A stretch of 64,000 nt of DNA from SIG603 sp963621245 (GCA_963621245.1 CAVFCW010000004.1:121715-185714); one strand, 5' to 3'; numbered from the stretch's first letter, positions 51,470 to 60,371 are shown. Made by a program: numbers and translations. The notes: a model not told the origin generated them from the sequence alone.

Positions 51470-52399
51470 TTAAGTTAAAAAGTCTGCATCGAAATAAAAT
51501 GTCTCTCCGTCAGGATTTTCGCCACGCTTTAAAATCTCAAAATTCTGGGATATGAGATAAGAAATGGGAATTTCTCTGTCCCACTCAATTAAGCAATCAT
51601 CATAATCTCTGTTGCACTCGACAACCTTAATCGAAGTTTCGCTTTTTGATATTACGGTTACGGAGTGCTCGAGACTTATAAATCTTATGTGATCTCCGAT
51701 TTCTATATCATCAATATTGTTTGAAACATAAATCGGTGCTTCTTCTCCCCAGAGGAAGTCGCTTATCATGCTCGCAAAGCCAAGACACTGAATGTTGTCG
51801 CCCTCATAGCTGAACATTTTCTTTGTTATGCCATTGTAAGCGTTGCACCAATAGTCGCTGCCGAAGTTTGAACAGGGAACATCGCTTATGTGCATAGCGG
51901 CTTGATATTTGCTCTCGTTTTTCACGGTGTCTTCAAAGTCGTGACTGTTCCAGTAGTATCCGCTTGGGAAAAAGCTTCTCAGCAGAGCAATTTTTGACGA
52001 TATCGAAAGATCTGCGTATTCGGCGGCGAAAATTGTTCCAGCCTTGTCGGAGTTATCGTCGGTCTCTTGGGAGCTTTCTTCGCAGTCGGAAGAAGTTTCG
52101 CTCTCGGGTTCGTTTTCTTGCGATGAAGAGGGAGTTGCGGAAATTTCGTCATCGGTGCTTTCTTCGTCGGAGAGAGAATTTTCGCTTTCCGATTCGTTCG
52201 CTGCCGACGGCGAAACAGCATGGGCATTGTTTTTGTCGCTGCTGCCTTTGTCCGTATAAGTAATTTTACTTTCGGAACTCAGTGAAATTTCATCGGGCGT
52301 TGCCGCCTCGGAATAGGAGCAGCCCACAAGAACGGCGAGAACAGCAAGTGCGGTTACCGCCGTGCAGAAATATCGTGAAACAGATTTGCTTTTTTCCAT
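51470..52399 (-). CDS. Lipoprotein with NlpC/P60- or CHAP-like domain
   Basis: A 309-residue predicted lipoprotein. The signal peptide ends LAVLVGC with Cys27 as the lipid site. Residues 30-120 are a Ser/Glu/Asp-rich linker. The C-terminal domain (about 130-309) has the ordering of a Cys-His-Asn hydrolase: Cys205 in NIQCLGFAS, His245 in SLEHSVTVIS and Asn263 in VVECNRDY, with IEIGDHIRF before the histidine as in CHAP/amidase domains. This suggests a surface peptidase or amidase, perhaps acting on cell wall, but the family match is only by pattern. Its start has CGGAGAATAAAA. Confidence 0.75.
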   Translation of the reverse strand: MEKSKSVSRYFCTAVTALAVLAVLVGCSYSEAATPDEISLSSESKITYTDKGSSDKNNAHAVSPSAANESESENSLSDEESTDDEISATPSSSQENEPESETSSDCEESSQETDDNSDKAGTIFAAEYADLSISSKIALLRSFFPSGYYWNSHDFEDTVKNESKYQAAMHISDVPCSNFGSDYWCNAYNGITKKMFSYEGDNIQCLGFASMISDFLWGEEAPIYVSNNIDDIEIGDHIRFISLEHSVTVISKSETSIKVVECNRDYDDCLIEWDREIPISYLISQNFEILKRGENPDGETFYFDADFLT

Positions 52400-52532
52400 T
52401 TTTATTCTCCGATAATTTAATTTTGATTAGGTTTGCGGATTAATTTTGATTTTTGTAAGTGAAAATCAGGTGAATAAATATGAACAATTATGCAAATATG
52501 CAGAAAATTTGCAGTGCATGTGCTTAATATAT

Positions 52533-52552
52533 ACAGATAAATGCATATCTGT
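52533..52552. repeat. Short inverted repeat before rnhA
   Basis: ACAGAT, 8 bases, ATCTGT with a palindromic ATGCAT core. The 52400-52592 gap is otherwise A+T-rich; no firm promoter could be named. Confidence 0.35.
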
Positions 52553-52592
52553 GGAGCTTTGAATAATTATTGCCGAAAGAAAAGAGGTAGAA

Positions 52593-53219
52593 ATGGCAAA
52601 GAAATTTTATGCCGTTAAAAACGGAAGAAAAACAGGAATTTTCCTCACTTGGGCAGAGTGCAAGGCGCAGACGGACGGTTTTCCGTCGGCGGCTTATAAA
52701 TCTTTTCCCTCAAAGGAGGAGGCAGAGGCTTATTTGGCTGTCGGCAAAGACGAGAACACGGGCGTTTTGCCTGTTTCTAACGGAGAAATTCCCGATTCAA
52801 GCGAGAGAGCCGTCGCTTATGTGGACGGAAGTTACAAAAAAGCAACAAAAGAATTTTCTTGCGGTGCGGTGCTTTTTTGGCAGGGAAAATCATATAAATT
52901 CTCAAAGAAATTCGATGACCCGACAATGGCAGATATGAGAAATGTTGCGGGGGAGATAATGGGTAGCGTTTCCGTTATAAATTACTGCCTTAGAAACGAG
53001 ATTCCCGAGATTGTTATTTTTCACGACTACGAGGGCGTTGCAAAATGGGCAAACGGCGAGTGGAAAGCTAATTTGGACGCAACGAAGGCATACAAGGAAT
53101 TTTGCGCCGATGCGAGAGAAAAAATGAAGATAAGCTTTGTGAAAGTCAAGGGCCATTCGGGCGACAGATTTAACGATATGGCTGACGCTCTCGCAAAAAA
53201 AGCACTCGGAATTGTGTGA
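52593..53219 (+). CDS. rnhA: Ribonuclease H1 with N-terminal hybrid-binding domain
   Basis: Degrades RNA in RNA-DNA hybrids. The 208-residue protein has an N-terminal hybrid-binding (viroplasmin-type) domain, residues about 1-50 (KFYAVKNGRKTGIFLTWAEC), a linker, and a type 1 RNase H domain from about 73. The four catalytic acids are Asp in AYVDGSYKKA, Glu in NVAGEIMGSV, Asp in IFHDYEGVAK and Asp in GHSGDRFNDMADALAKKAL. AAAGAGGTAG precedes ATG. It is monocistronic by appearance. Confidence 0.94.
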   Translation: MAKKFYAVKNGRKTGIFLTWAECKAQTDGFPSAAYKSFPSKEEAEAYLAVGKDENTGVLPVSNGEIPDSSERAVAYVDGSYKKATKEFSCGAVLFWQGKSYKFSKKFDDPTMADMRNVAGEIMGSVSVINYCLRNEIPEIVIFHDYEGVAKWANGEWKANLDATKAYKEFCADAREKMKISFVKVKGHSGDRFNDMADALAKKALGIV

Positions 53220-53267
53220 TGTAAAGAAACGATAAAATATTCATTTCACATTTTTAACAAAAAGCTA

Positions 53268-53296
53268 TTTATTAAATGAGAAAAATGTGTTAAAAT
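53268..53296 (+). promoter_or_regulatory. Possible promoter of hprK
   Basis: TTTATT, 17 bases, TAAAAT. The -35 match is weak. Confidence 0.4.
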
Positions 53297-53336
53297 CATC
53301 GTAACGCCACCGTATTAACAGACAGGAGGAATGATG

Positions 53337-54302
53337 ATGGCAGAATATTCCATCGCATTGTCAAAAATTATAGAGAAGCTTGATCTTGACGCTGTTTACC
53401 TTCCGAAAAGTGCGGAAGATATAGCGGTCAGCACAGCAGAAGTTAACAGACCCGGAGTTGAGTTTTCGGGATTTACATCATTTTTCGACAATAAAAGAAT
53501 TTCAATAGTCGGAATGGGAGAGATGGCTCTTCTTTTAAGCTATGACGAGGAGAAGAGAAACTCGATAATCAAGCGTTACATGGAGCTTGAGCCGAAAGCC
53601 GTTGTTTTCACAAGAGGACTTGATATTTCCGATTATTTCTTGGAGTGCGCCGAGGCTAATAACGTGCCCATGCTGAGAAGTGAGCAGACAACTTCGGATG
53701 TTTTTGCAACGCTTGTTCAGTTCCTTTCCGATGAGCTTGCGCCGAGAGTTACACGCCACGGAGTTTTGGTTGAGGTTTACGGCGAGGGCGTTCTGATTGT
53801 CGGCGACAGTGGAGTTGGTAAATCCGAGACCGCTATCGAGCTTATCAAGCGAGGTCACAGACTTGTTGCCGATGACGCCGTTGAGATAAGACGCTTCAAC
53901 AATAATGTTCTTATGGGTCAGTCTCCCGAGAACATCCGCCACTTTATTGAGCTTCGAGGCATTGGAATAATTAATGCGAGAAGACTTTTCGGTATGGGCG
54001 CAATTAAGCTCAAAAAGGATATCGATATAATCGTAAGTCTTGAGAACTGGGATCCCGATAAGGTCTATGACAGAATGGGCGTTGACAGCGAGTACACGGA
54101 AATTCTCGGCGTTGAAATTCCCGTTATTACCGTTCCGATAAAGCCGGGCAGAAACACGGCTGTTATCATCGAGGTTGCGGCAATGAATCACAGACAGAAG
54201 AAAATGGGCTACAATGCCGCTACGGAGCTTCTTTCCAATCTCGGCGTTGATGTTTCCGACATGCCTGTTCAGAAAAAGAAAAAGGATCTCGGCAACCTCT
54301 GA
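53337..54302 (+). CDS. hprK: HPr kinase/phosphorylase
   Basis: Phosphorylates and dephosphorylates Ser46 of HPr, the signal for carbon catabolite control by CcpA in Firmicutes. The 321-residue protein has an N-terminal domain and a C-terminal kinase domain with Walker A GDSGVGKSETAIEL (near residue 154) and the family signature LRGIGIINARRLFGMGAI (near 203). Three consecutive ATGs occur; the third (53337) is best spaced from AGGAGG at 53324. The following HAD gene overlaps its stop by one base. Confidence 0.96.
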   Translation: MAEYSIALSKIIEKLDLDAVYLPKSAEDIAVSTAEVNRPGVEFSGFTSFFDNKRISIVGMGEMALLLSYDEEKRNSIIKRYMELEPKAVVFTRGLDISDYFLECAEANNVPMLRSEQTTSDVFATLVQFLSDELAPRVTRHGVLVEVYGEGVLIVGDSGVGKSETAIELIKRGHRLVADDAVEIRRFNNNVLMGQSPENIRHFIELRGIGIINARRLFGMGAIKLKKDIDIIVSLENWDPDKVYDRMGVDSEYTEILGVEIPVITVPIKPGRNTAVIIEVAAMNHRQKKMGYNAATELLSNLGVDVSDMPVQKKKKDLGNL

Positions 54303-54985
54303 TGTATAAATATATTTTAATGGACAACGACGGCACGCTTATGGATTTTCAGCGTGCGCAGGCAAAGGCAATAGAGCTTGCGTGGAACGAGTGCAAATCA
54401 ATCGGTGATGTGCCATACAGTGAGCGCCTCGGAGAGATTTACGACCGTGTGAACGATTCTTGGTGGAAAAAGCTTGAGAGAGCCGAGTGCACAAAAAATG
54501 AGCTCATGGTTGGAAGATTCAGAGATTTCCTTAAAGAAGCGGGCGTGAACGGTGACGAAAACGAGATGGCAAAGCTTTACGAAGTAAATTTGTCGAGACA
54601 GAAGTTTTTGCTGCCCGGTGCTGTTGAAAAGATGAAAGAACTAAGCGGAAAATACCGTGTTTTCATTGTAACAAACGGAATTGCTTTTGTTCAGCACGGC
54701 AGACTTGACGACTGCGAGTTCACGCCGTACTTTGAGAAAATGTATGTTTCCGAGGAGACGGGTTTTGCAAAGCCAGATAAGAGATATTTTGACTATGTTC
54801 TTGCCGATATAGGCGACAGCGATTTAACATCGTATCTTGTCGTCGGCGATTCGCTTTCTTCCGATATTAAGGGAGCGATGAACGCGGGGATTGACGCCGT
54901 TTGGGTAAATCCTGACGAAGAGCCGCTTCCTTGTGGCATGAAGGTTAAGTGTCAAATAAAAAGTATTTCGGATCTTGAACTTTAG
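54302..54985 (+). CDS. HAD-superfamily hydrolase, YjjG-like
   Basis: A 227-residue HAD phosphatase of the YjjG/pyrimidine nucleotidase type. Motif I ILMDNDGTLMDF (near residue 6), motif II FIVTNGI, motif III Lys in FAKPDKRYFDYVL, and motif IV VVGDSLSSDIKGAMNAG are all present, with a helical cap between I and II. It may dephosphorylate nucleoside monophosphates. Its ATG overlaps the hprK stop (TGATG), so the two are translationally coupled. Confidence 0.9.
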   Translation: MYKYILMDNDGTLMDFQRAQAKAIELAWNECKSIGDVPYSERLGEIYDRVNDSWWKKLERAECTKNELMVGRFRDFLKEAGVNGDENEMAKLYEVNLSRQKFLLPGAVEKMKELSGKYRVFIVTNGIAFVQHGRLDDCEFTPYFEKMYVSEETGFAKPDKRYFDYVLADIGDSDLTSYLVVGDSLSSDIKGAMNAGIDAVWVNPDEEPLPCGMKVKCQIKSISDLEL

Positions 54986-55017
54986 CTTAAAAAATTATTC
55001 AAAATTAATTTATACTT

Positions 55018-55046
55018 TTGACTTTATTTTAGGCAAAGAGTATACT
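55018..55046 (+). promoter_or_regulatory. Promoter of the acidic coiled gene
   Basis: TTGACT, 17 bases, TATACT, 38 bases before ATG 55084. Confidence 0.75.
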
Positions 55047-55083
55047 ATTATTAGATTAAGAATCATGAAAGGTGGTTTATATA

Positions 55084-55626
55084 ATGGGATTCATCAAAAA
55101 TGCAATCAGCGTAGCAGTTGCAGGCGTTGCGGCTGCAGGTGCGGTTAAAATCGCAAAGAGATATCAGGAGAACAGAACACTCGATCAGGTTGCCGCAGGT
55201 GCCGGAGGAAATCCTTCAAAGAAGGAGACAAGCGAGATCATCGGCGACATCGCAAGAGCTACAACAGAGGTTGTAGAAGAGGCCGGCGTAGTTGTTCTCG
55301 ACACGGTTTATAATGTTTCCGACAAGGTTAAGGAGCAGATTGCCGCAAAGAAGGCAGAGTATGCCGAGCAGCATGAAAACGACGAGACCGATGAGGATAT
55401 CCTCGAGGAAGAGGGCGTAATCAAGTCCGACGACGGCGAAATCGAGGTTGAAATCACTGTTGAGCCTGAGGCAGAAGAGGCTGAAGCTGAGGAAGAAAAA
55501 GAGCCTGAGGCAGCCGAAACAGCCGAGGAGCCCGAAGAGGCTGAAGAAGCCGCTCCCGAGGCAGAAGCAGAGAAAACAGCTGATGACGAAGAGGAAGTAG
55601 AGATTAAAATCGATACCGAGGAATAA
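55084..55626 (+). CDS. Acidic low-complexity protein with N-terminal hydrophobic segment
   Basis: A 180-residue protein. The N-terminus has a short hydrophobic helix (MGFIKNAISVAVAGVAAAGA) that could be a membrane anchor. The middle is helical, and the last 85 residues are a run of Glu and Ala with some Pro (for example AEEAEAEEEKEPEAAE). ATG 55084 has GAAAGGTGG upstream; an in-frame upstream start at 55072 is less likely. It has its own promoter and terminator. I do not recognise a family and cannot assign a function. Confidence 0.75.
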   Translation: MGFIKNAISVAVAGVAAAGAVKIAKRYQENRTLDQVAAGAGGNPSKKETSEIIGDIARATTEVVEEAGVVVLDTVYNVSDKVKEQIAAKKAEYAEQHENDETDEDILEEEGVIKSDDGEIEVEITVEPEAEEAEAEEEKEPEAAETAEEPEEAEEAAPEAEAEKTADDEEEVEIKIDTEE

Positions 55627-55666
55627 TTCCCCTTGCTTTTGAGGCTGTAAAGTTTTAAGAGTGTTT

Positions 55667-55698
55667 GCGCAGAGCTTCTTTAGCTCTGCGCTTTTTTG
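55667..55698 (+). terminator. Intrinsic terminator after the acidic protein gene
   Basis: GCGCAGAGCT/AGCTCTGCGC perfect 10-bp stem, loop TCTTT, six T. Confidence 0.92.
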
Positions 55699-55734
55699 TG
55701 TAAGCTTTTGCCGAAATATCCACAATTATCCATA

Positions 55735-55763
55735 TTGATAACCATAAATCAGACTGATAGAAT
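55735..55763 (+). promoter_or_regulatory. Probable promoter of the TIM-barrel gene
   Basis: TTGATA, 17 bases, TAGAAT. Confidence 0.55.
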
Positions 55764-55797
55764 TAAGTTATAAAATCAAATTAAGGTGTGTGATTAA

Positions 55798-56637
55798 ATG
55801 AAGAATACGAAAGAAGCAAAGCTTTCAACCTTTGATATTCATGTGATTGAGGGAGCAAATCAGGCGGGAATCTCGCTTGACGATGCGATTGAGAGAGTAA
55901 AGAAAATGGGGTATACCGCATTTGATGTGGGATACGGACAAAAATGGGTGCCTGTTCCCACCGATGAAATGGCAGAAAAAATTCATGGGCATGGAATGAA
56001 AATCGCAAATTTCTATGTGAATGCGGATTTTGCGCATGAGTTTGACAGGGCTTGGTTTGAGGAGTGCATAGATTACATATCAAAATCGGACACGAATCTT
56101 CTCCAGCTTACGCCGGGACTTTTCGTCAAGGACGACGACAAAGAGGAAGAACTTGCAAAAATGCTTGAAGCCGAGGCGGAAGTTACCGAGATGGGCAGAA
56201 AAAAAGGCGTGGTCGTGACGATTGAAGATTTTGATCACATCGATTCCCCTATAAATACAATCGAAGGAGTCAAGTACTTTTTCGATAAGATACCGTCGCT
56301 CGGCTTTACTTTTGATGCGGGAAACTTTTTCCTTATGGAAGAAAACTGCGTTGACGCGCTGAAACTTTTTATCGACAAAGTGTATCACGTGCATATGAAG
56401 GACAGGGCACTCGTGCCGTTTGATGAGAATGAGCTCGACAAAGAAACTTACACGGGCAAGAAAATGTATGCCTCGCCCGTGGGATTCGGTGCGGTGGATA
56501 TGAAGGGCATTATCAAAATTTTGAAGTCGCACGGATATGACGGATTTTTGACGGTGGAACACTTTGCGGCTAAAAATCAGCTTGATTATCTTGAAAAATC
56601 CGCTAAATTTATTAAAAATATATGGGCTGAAGATTAA
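55798..56637 (+). CDS. Sugar phosphate isomerase/epimerase-like TIM-barrel protein
   Basis: A 279-residue protein of the AP-endonuclease-2/xylose-isomerase-like barrel family. Candidate metal ligands are Glu in VVVTIEDFDHI, Asp in GFTFDAGNFF, His in KVYHVHMKDRAL and Glu in GFLTVEHFAAKN, in the order seen in this family. ATG 55798 follows AAGGTGTG. Many members isomerise or epimerise keto-sugars or inositol derivatives, but the substrate here is unknown. It is followed 109 bases later by a YczE-type membrane gene. Confidence 0.85.
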   Translation: MKNTKEAKLSTFDIHVIEGANQAGISLDDAIERVKKMGYTAFDVGYGQKWVPVPTDEMAEKIHGHGMKIANFYVNADFAHEFDRAWFEECIDYISKSDTNLLQLTPGLFVKDDDKEEELAKMLEAEAEVTEMGRKKGVVVTIEDFDHIDSPINTIEGVKYFFDKIPSLGFTFDAGNFFLMEENCVDALKLFIDKVYHVHMKDRALVPFDENELDKETYTGKKMYASPVGFGAVDMKGIIKILKSHGYDGFLTVEHFAAKNQLDYLEKSAKFIKNIWAED

Positions 56638-56746
56638 AAGTTTTAGTGATTAAACAGAAATTAGGACAAGCGTCTTTTTATATTCTCCTCTAAGGTGTAT
56701 ACTTTTATCAATAGATAAAATTTATAGATTAACGGAGGAAGAAAGA

Positions 56747-57448
56747 ATGAAAAAAGATCACATCGTTTTAAGGTATTTAATTTTTATTGTCGGTCTGTTT
56801 ATAGCTTCGCTCGGCGTTGCATTTTCGACAAAAGCCGGTTTGGGAACATCGCCCGTCGCTTCCGTGCCGTACTCGGTTTCTTTAATCAGCGGCGCACTGT
56901 CTTTTGGCGGTTGGCTCAATCTTTACAGCGTCATTCAAATTGCCATTCAGGTACTTTTGCTCAGAAGCAAGTGCAATCCGATTGAAATTGTCATTCAGAC
57001 AATTCTTGCATTCGCTTACGGCTACATGAATAATTTCTCGGCAAAGCTTATAAGCGGATTAACCGTTAGCGGTTATCCCATGCAGCTTGCTTTCATGCTT
57101 TTAAGCTGCCTTATTCTCGGTTTCGGAATTTGGGTTCAATTCAAGGGCGGCGTTGCAATGCTCCCCGGTGAGGCAATGAACCGTGCAATAGCAACAGTTT
57201 CTGGCAAGAAATATGAGGATATCAAAATCGTTTTCGATGTTCTTTACATTGTCATTTCGGCAGTTCTCGGATTTGCGTTTCTCGGCGGCCTCAAGGGCGT
57301 CAGAGAGGGCAGCATCATTGCGGCTTTGCTTATCGGCAATATCATTAAGATTTTCGGCAAGATTTTCGGAGATAAGTTCGACAGACTTTTCAATCTCGGA
57401 AATATCAACGATGCTGAAAGCGCCGAAGCAGAGGCTTTTGCGGAATAA
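56747..57448 (+). CDS. YczE/YyaS/YitT family membrane protein
   Basis: A 233-residue membrane protein with about five or six helices. The start LIFIVGLFIASLGVAFSTKA followed by GLGTSPVASVPYSVSL is typical of the YczE/YyaS group, whose function is unknown. A central block, GVAMLPGEAMNRAIATVSGK, and a Gly-rich late helix follow. AACGGAGGAAGA precedes ATG. It has its own terminator; its promoter is not clear (a TATACT at 56698 lacks a good -35). Confidence 0.85.
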   Translation: MKKDHIVLRYLIFIVGLFIASLGVAFSTKAGLGTSPVASVPYSVSLISGALSFGGWLNLYSVIQIAIQVLLLRSKCNPIEIVIQTILAFAYGYMNNFSAKLISGLTVSGYPMQLAFMLLSCLILGFGIWVQFKGGVAMLPGEAMNRAIATVSGKKYEDIKIVFDVLYIVISAVLGFAFLGGLKGVREGSIIAALLIGNIIKIFGKIFGDKFDRLFNLGNINDAESAEAEAFAE

Positions 57449-57455
57449 TTTATCG

Positions 57456-57484
57456 AACGGCGCCAATAGGTGCCGTTTTTCTTT
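57456..57484 (+). terminator. Intrinsic terminator after the YczE-type gene
   Basis: AACGGCGCC/GGTGCCGTT stem, AATA loop, then TTTCTTTT. Confidence 0.88.
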
Positions 57485-57504
57485 TGACTGTCTCAAAATC
57501 GGTA

Positions 57505-57533
57505 TTTACAAACAAATGTCGCTGTGTTAAAAT
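57505..57533 (+). promoter_or_regulatory. Promoter of the OYE-type gene
   Basis: TTTACA, 17 bases, TAAAAT, 38 bases before ATG. Confidence 0.65.
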
Positions 57534-57571
57534 TTTATTAACATCTATGATAAGTTCGGCGGAGGTTCACA

Positions 57572-58561
57572 ATGGCTTTTGAAAATGTAACAAAGGAATT
57601 TAAAATAGGTAAATTTACCGTACCGTCAAGAATAATTTTGCCGCCTATGGCAACGGGAAAATCACCCGACGGTTCGGTTACGGACAAACTTTTAGAATAC
57701 TATCGCAAATTAGCCGAAAATCCGTACATCGGAATTATCATGACGGAGCACTCCTACGTGAATATTCAGGGAAAAGCTCACGATAATCAGCTCTCGGCAG
57801 ACGGAACGGCGAACCCCGAAAGCTTCAAAAAGCTCACGGGAATTATCCACGGCGCAAAAAAAGGCACGCTTGCAATTCAGCAGATAAGCCATGCGGGCAA
57901 CAAGGCGAGCGAAAAATGGACTCATTCGGAAGTCCTCGGCGCAAGCGACGGCGAGAATAAAGGCGAAAAGGTGAGAGCCATGACCTTAGCCGAGATAGAA
58001 AAGCTTGAAGAAGACTTTGTGGCGGCGGCAAAAAGAGCCGAGGAATACGGCTTTGACGGAATCGAGCTTCACGCCGCACACGGCTATTTGTTAAGTCAGT
58101 TCTATTCTCCCGTAACAAACCACCGCACGGATAATTACGGCGGAGGCGTCGAGAACCGAGTGAGAGTTATTACCGAGATAATCGAGAAGACAAAGAAGGC
58201 TGTTTCACCCGATTTTCTTGTTGGACTTCGTTTCGGCGCTTGTGACAGAAGAGCGGACGGCACGGGTGCGACCGCCAAGGACGCTGTGGAAGCCGCGAAG
58301 CTTTTTGAAAAGGTCGGAGCGGATTTCATCGATATATCGGCGGGCGTTGACGGAGTGATAACTCCGAAAGATCCCAAGGACAGATTCCCGGGCTTTTTCA
58401 AGGAAGAAACCAAAATAATCAAAGATGTGGTGAATGTTCCTGTTTTCACTTGCGGCGGCGTCAAGAAAATTGCGGAGGCAGATAAGCTTCTCGAGGAGGG
58501 CTGTGCCGATATGATAGGAATCGGAAGAGCCTTGCTCGCAAAAGCCGATCTTTCTGAGTGA
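57572..58561 (+). CDS. NADH:flavin oxidoreductase, Old Yellow Enzyme family
   Basis: A 329-residue FMN-binding TIM-barrel reductase. Typical motifs are RIILPPMATGKSPDG (FMN contact, near residue 20), QISHAGNKA, and GFDGIELHAAHGYLLSQFYS followed by NHRTDNYGGGVENRVR (near 165-200), then FTCGGVKKI and a phosphate-binding GIGRALLAK. It lacks the long C-terminal iron-sulfur and NADH domains of 2,4-dienoyl-CoA reductases, so it is the short form. It likely reduces activated alkenes; the substrate is unknown. CGGAGG precedes ATG. Confidence 0.93.
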   Translation: MAFENVTKEFKIGKFTVPSRIILPPMATGKSPDGSVTDKLLEYYRKLAENPYIGIIMTEHSYVNIQGKAHDNQLSADGTANPESFKKLTGIIHGAKKGTLAIQQISHAGNKASEKWTHSEVLGASDGENKGEKVRAMTLAEIEKLEEDFVAAAKRAEEYGFDGIELHAAHGYLLSQFYSPVTNHRTDNYGGGVENRVRVITEIIEKTKKAVSPDFLVGLRFGACDRRADGTGATAKDAVEAAKLFEKVGADFIDISAGVDGVITPKDPKDRFPGFFKEETKIIKDVVNVPVFTCGGVKKIAEADKLLEEGCADMIGIGRALLAKADLSE

Positions 58562-58587
58562 TTTACAGAATTTCAGGGGGTAATATC

Positions 58588-59430
58588 ATGAAAAGAATAA
58601 GACAAAGAATAACGCTTATACTGCTTACGGTTTTTATTGCGGTACTTCTGTCGGGATGCGTCAAATTTGACACAAGCATAACCATTAAAAGCAACGGAAG
58701 AATCGACCTCGATGTCATATATGCAGTAGACACTGACATGAAGTCATATTTACAACAAGTCACCGATTCGATAGACGAGATAGTTTCGGAGAAATCTAAT
58801 CTTGCGGCTATCGGAATAGACTGCGAGGATTACAATGAGGGTGACTATTCGGGAATAAGACTTACGGGAAAAAATATCAAGCTTTCAGAGGATTTTGAGA
58901 GTGAATTCAGCGATTATATCACTTATGAGAGAGACGGAAAAAAAGTTTCGGTAACGGCTTTCCGCTCGGCTCTCGGTTCGTTTGAAACAGATGACGACAC
59001 ATATAGTGCAATTGCAAGTGCGGGCGGTTCGGCAAATGTACGCGTGACATTCCCTAAGGGAACGGAGATTGTTAACAGCAATGCAACAAGCGTTTCTAAC
59101 GACGGACTCACCCTCACATGGGATTTGCTCAGCTTAAACCCAAGTGAAGGCTTGAGAGTAGATTTCGAGATGCCGACTACTGCTACGGTTACATTTATGT
59201 CGGCACTTATCGGCGGAATTGTCGGTGCGATTGCTATAATTGTTATCATTACCGTACTGCTTGTAAAATACAACAAAAAGCAGAAAGCGGCGGCTCTTGC
59301 GGGAGCTTATGCGGTGGCAAGTCCTGTAAACACAGAAATTCCGACGCCTCAGAGTGTTCCGCAGCCCACGGAAGAAACCGTGACGGAACAAACTCCGAAC
59401 GAGAGTGAAAACTCAGAGAATAAAAACTAA
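58588..59430 (+). CDS. Lipoprotein with C-terminal membrane helix (LppM-like)
   Basis: A 280-residue envelope protein. The signal peptide ends in lipobox VLLSGC, giving a lipidated N-terminus; the domain that follows starts VKFDTSITIKSNGRIDLDVI, resembling LppM/DUF3153 proteins. A C-terminal helix (SALIGGIVGAIAIIVIITVL, near residue 215) and a Pro/Thr/Glu-rich tail follow, so the protein would be held at both ends. ATG 58588 has AGGGGG upstream. It is 27 bases after the OYE gene and may share its transcript. The function is unknown. Confidence 0.8.
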   Translation: MKRIRQRITLILLTVFIAVLLSGCVKFDTSITIKSNGRIDLDVIYAVDTDMKSYLQQVTDSIDEIVSEKSNLAAIGIDCEDYNEGDYSGIRLTGKNIKLSEDFESEFSDYITYERDGKKVSVTAFRSALGSFETDDDTYSAIASAGGSANVRVTFPKGTEIVNSNATSVSNDGLTLTWDLLSLNPSEGLRVDFEMPTTATVTFMSALIGGIVGAIAIIVIITVLLVKYNKKQKAAALAGAYAVASPVNTEIPTPQSVPQPTEETVTEQTPNESENSENKN

Positions 59431-59442
59431 ATCTGCTTAAAG

Positions 59443-59468
59443 ACAGCTCCTTCGGGGGCTGTTTTTTG
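59443..59468 (+). terminator. Intrinsic terminator after the LppM-like gene
   Basis: ACAGCTCC/GGGGCTGT stem with a TTCG tetraloop, then six T. Confidence 0.9.
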
Positions 59469-59497
59469 TTGTGATGCTTTTCGGTTTGTGCTAAAAT
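59469..59497 (+). promoter_or_regulatory. Probable promoter of the polytopic membrane gene
   Basis: TTGTGA, 17 bases, TAAAAT. Confidence 0.5.
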
Positions 59498-59543
59498 AAA
59501 ATTAAATCCGAAAGGGTTTTCTAAGCGGAAAGCGGTGAAAATT

Positions 59544-60371
59544 ATGTCAGATATGTCGTGTAAAAAAACAGGGAAGAAGAGGAAAATTTCCGCCGTTTCG
59601 GCGTTTCACTTTTATCGGCTGATTTATCGGTCGGTGCTGTTTGTGCTCGCTCTCGTGGTGTACATACTTTTGAGAATCGAGAAAAGCACGGTTTCGCTCA
59701 TGGATTTTATCAAAACTCCCGTGCTCTTTATCGTCTGGGTCAGCTTTATGGTCGAGATGATACTTCGTTTTATTCCCGCCAAGCTTGAAAGTCCCGGCAG
59801 TCAAAAGCAGTTTGCAAGGAATTATCACAGCACGGGTTCGATAGATGTCAAGCTTCACGATAACAACGCCGTGATGATAGTTGCGCTTGTTTGGATAATA
59901 TTCAACGCTCTTATAGGCGGCGCCTACATGCTCGGACTTATCGATGAGAGCATACTTCTTCTGATTGCACTCGCCTATTCCGTGTGCGACATGGTGTGCA
60001 TACTGTTTTTCTGTCCGTTTCAGACGTGGTTTTTGAAAAACCGATGCTGTTCGTCGTGCCGCATTTACAACTGGGACTACGCCATGATGTTCACGCCGCT
60101 GTTTTTTATTCCGAACGTTTACACTTGGACGCTTTTGGGCTTCGGCGTTCTTCTTGTGATACGCTGGGAAATCGCCGTTTGGCTTTATCCCGAGAGATTT
60201 TCGGAGAACACAAACGATTTTATCTCGTGCAAAAACTGCACGGAAAAGCTCTGCTCGCACAAAACCCAGCTTATTTCTTTCAGAAAAAGCCTTGTCGTCT
60301 ATGCCGAAAAGCAGATGAAACGCATTCTTGAAAAAACAGACGAGGAAATGGGGAAAATCATCAAAAAATGA
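59544..60371 (+). CDS. Polytopic membrane protein with cysteine motifs
   Basis: A 275-residue protein with about five or six membrane helices and a basic N-terminus. Two cysteine clusters are on soluble loops: NRCCSSCRIYNWDYAMMF (near residue 170) and CKNCTEKLCSHK (near 228), either of which could bind a metal or form disulfides. ATG 59544 follows GCGGTGAAAA; an in-frame GTG at 59535 would add three residues. It is monocistronic by appearance. The family looks clostridial and conserved but I cannot name a function. Confidence 0.75.
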   Translation: MSDMSCKKTGKKRKISAVSAFHFYRLIYRSVLFVLALVVYILLRIEKSTVSLMDFIKTPVLFIVWVSFMVEMILRFIPAKLESPGSQKQFARNYHSTGSIDVKLHDNNAVMIVALVWIIFNALIGGAYMLGLIDESILLLIALAYSVCDMVCILFFCPFQTWFLKNRCCSSCRIYNWDYAMMFTPLFFIPNVYTWTLLGFGVLLVIRWEIAVWLYPERFSENTNDFISCKNCTEKLCSHKTQLISFRKSLVVYAEKQMKRILEKTDEEMGKIIKK

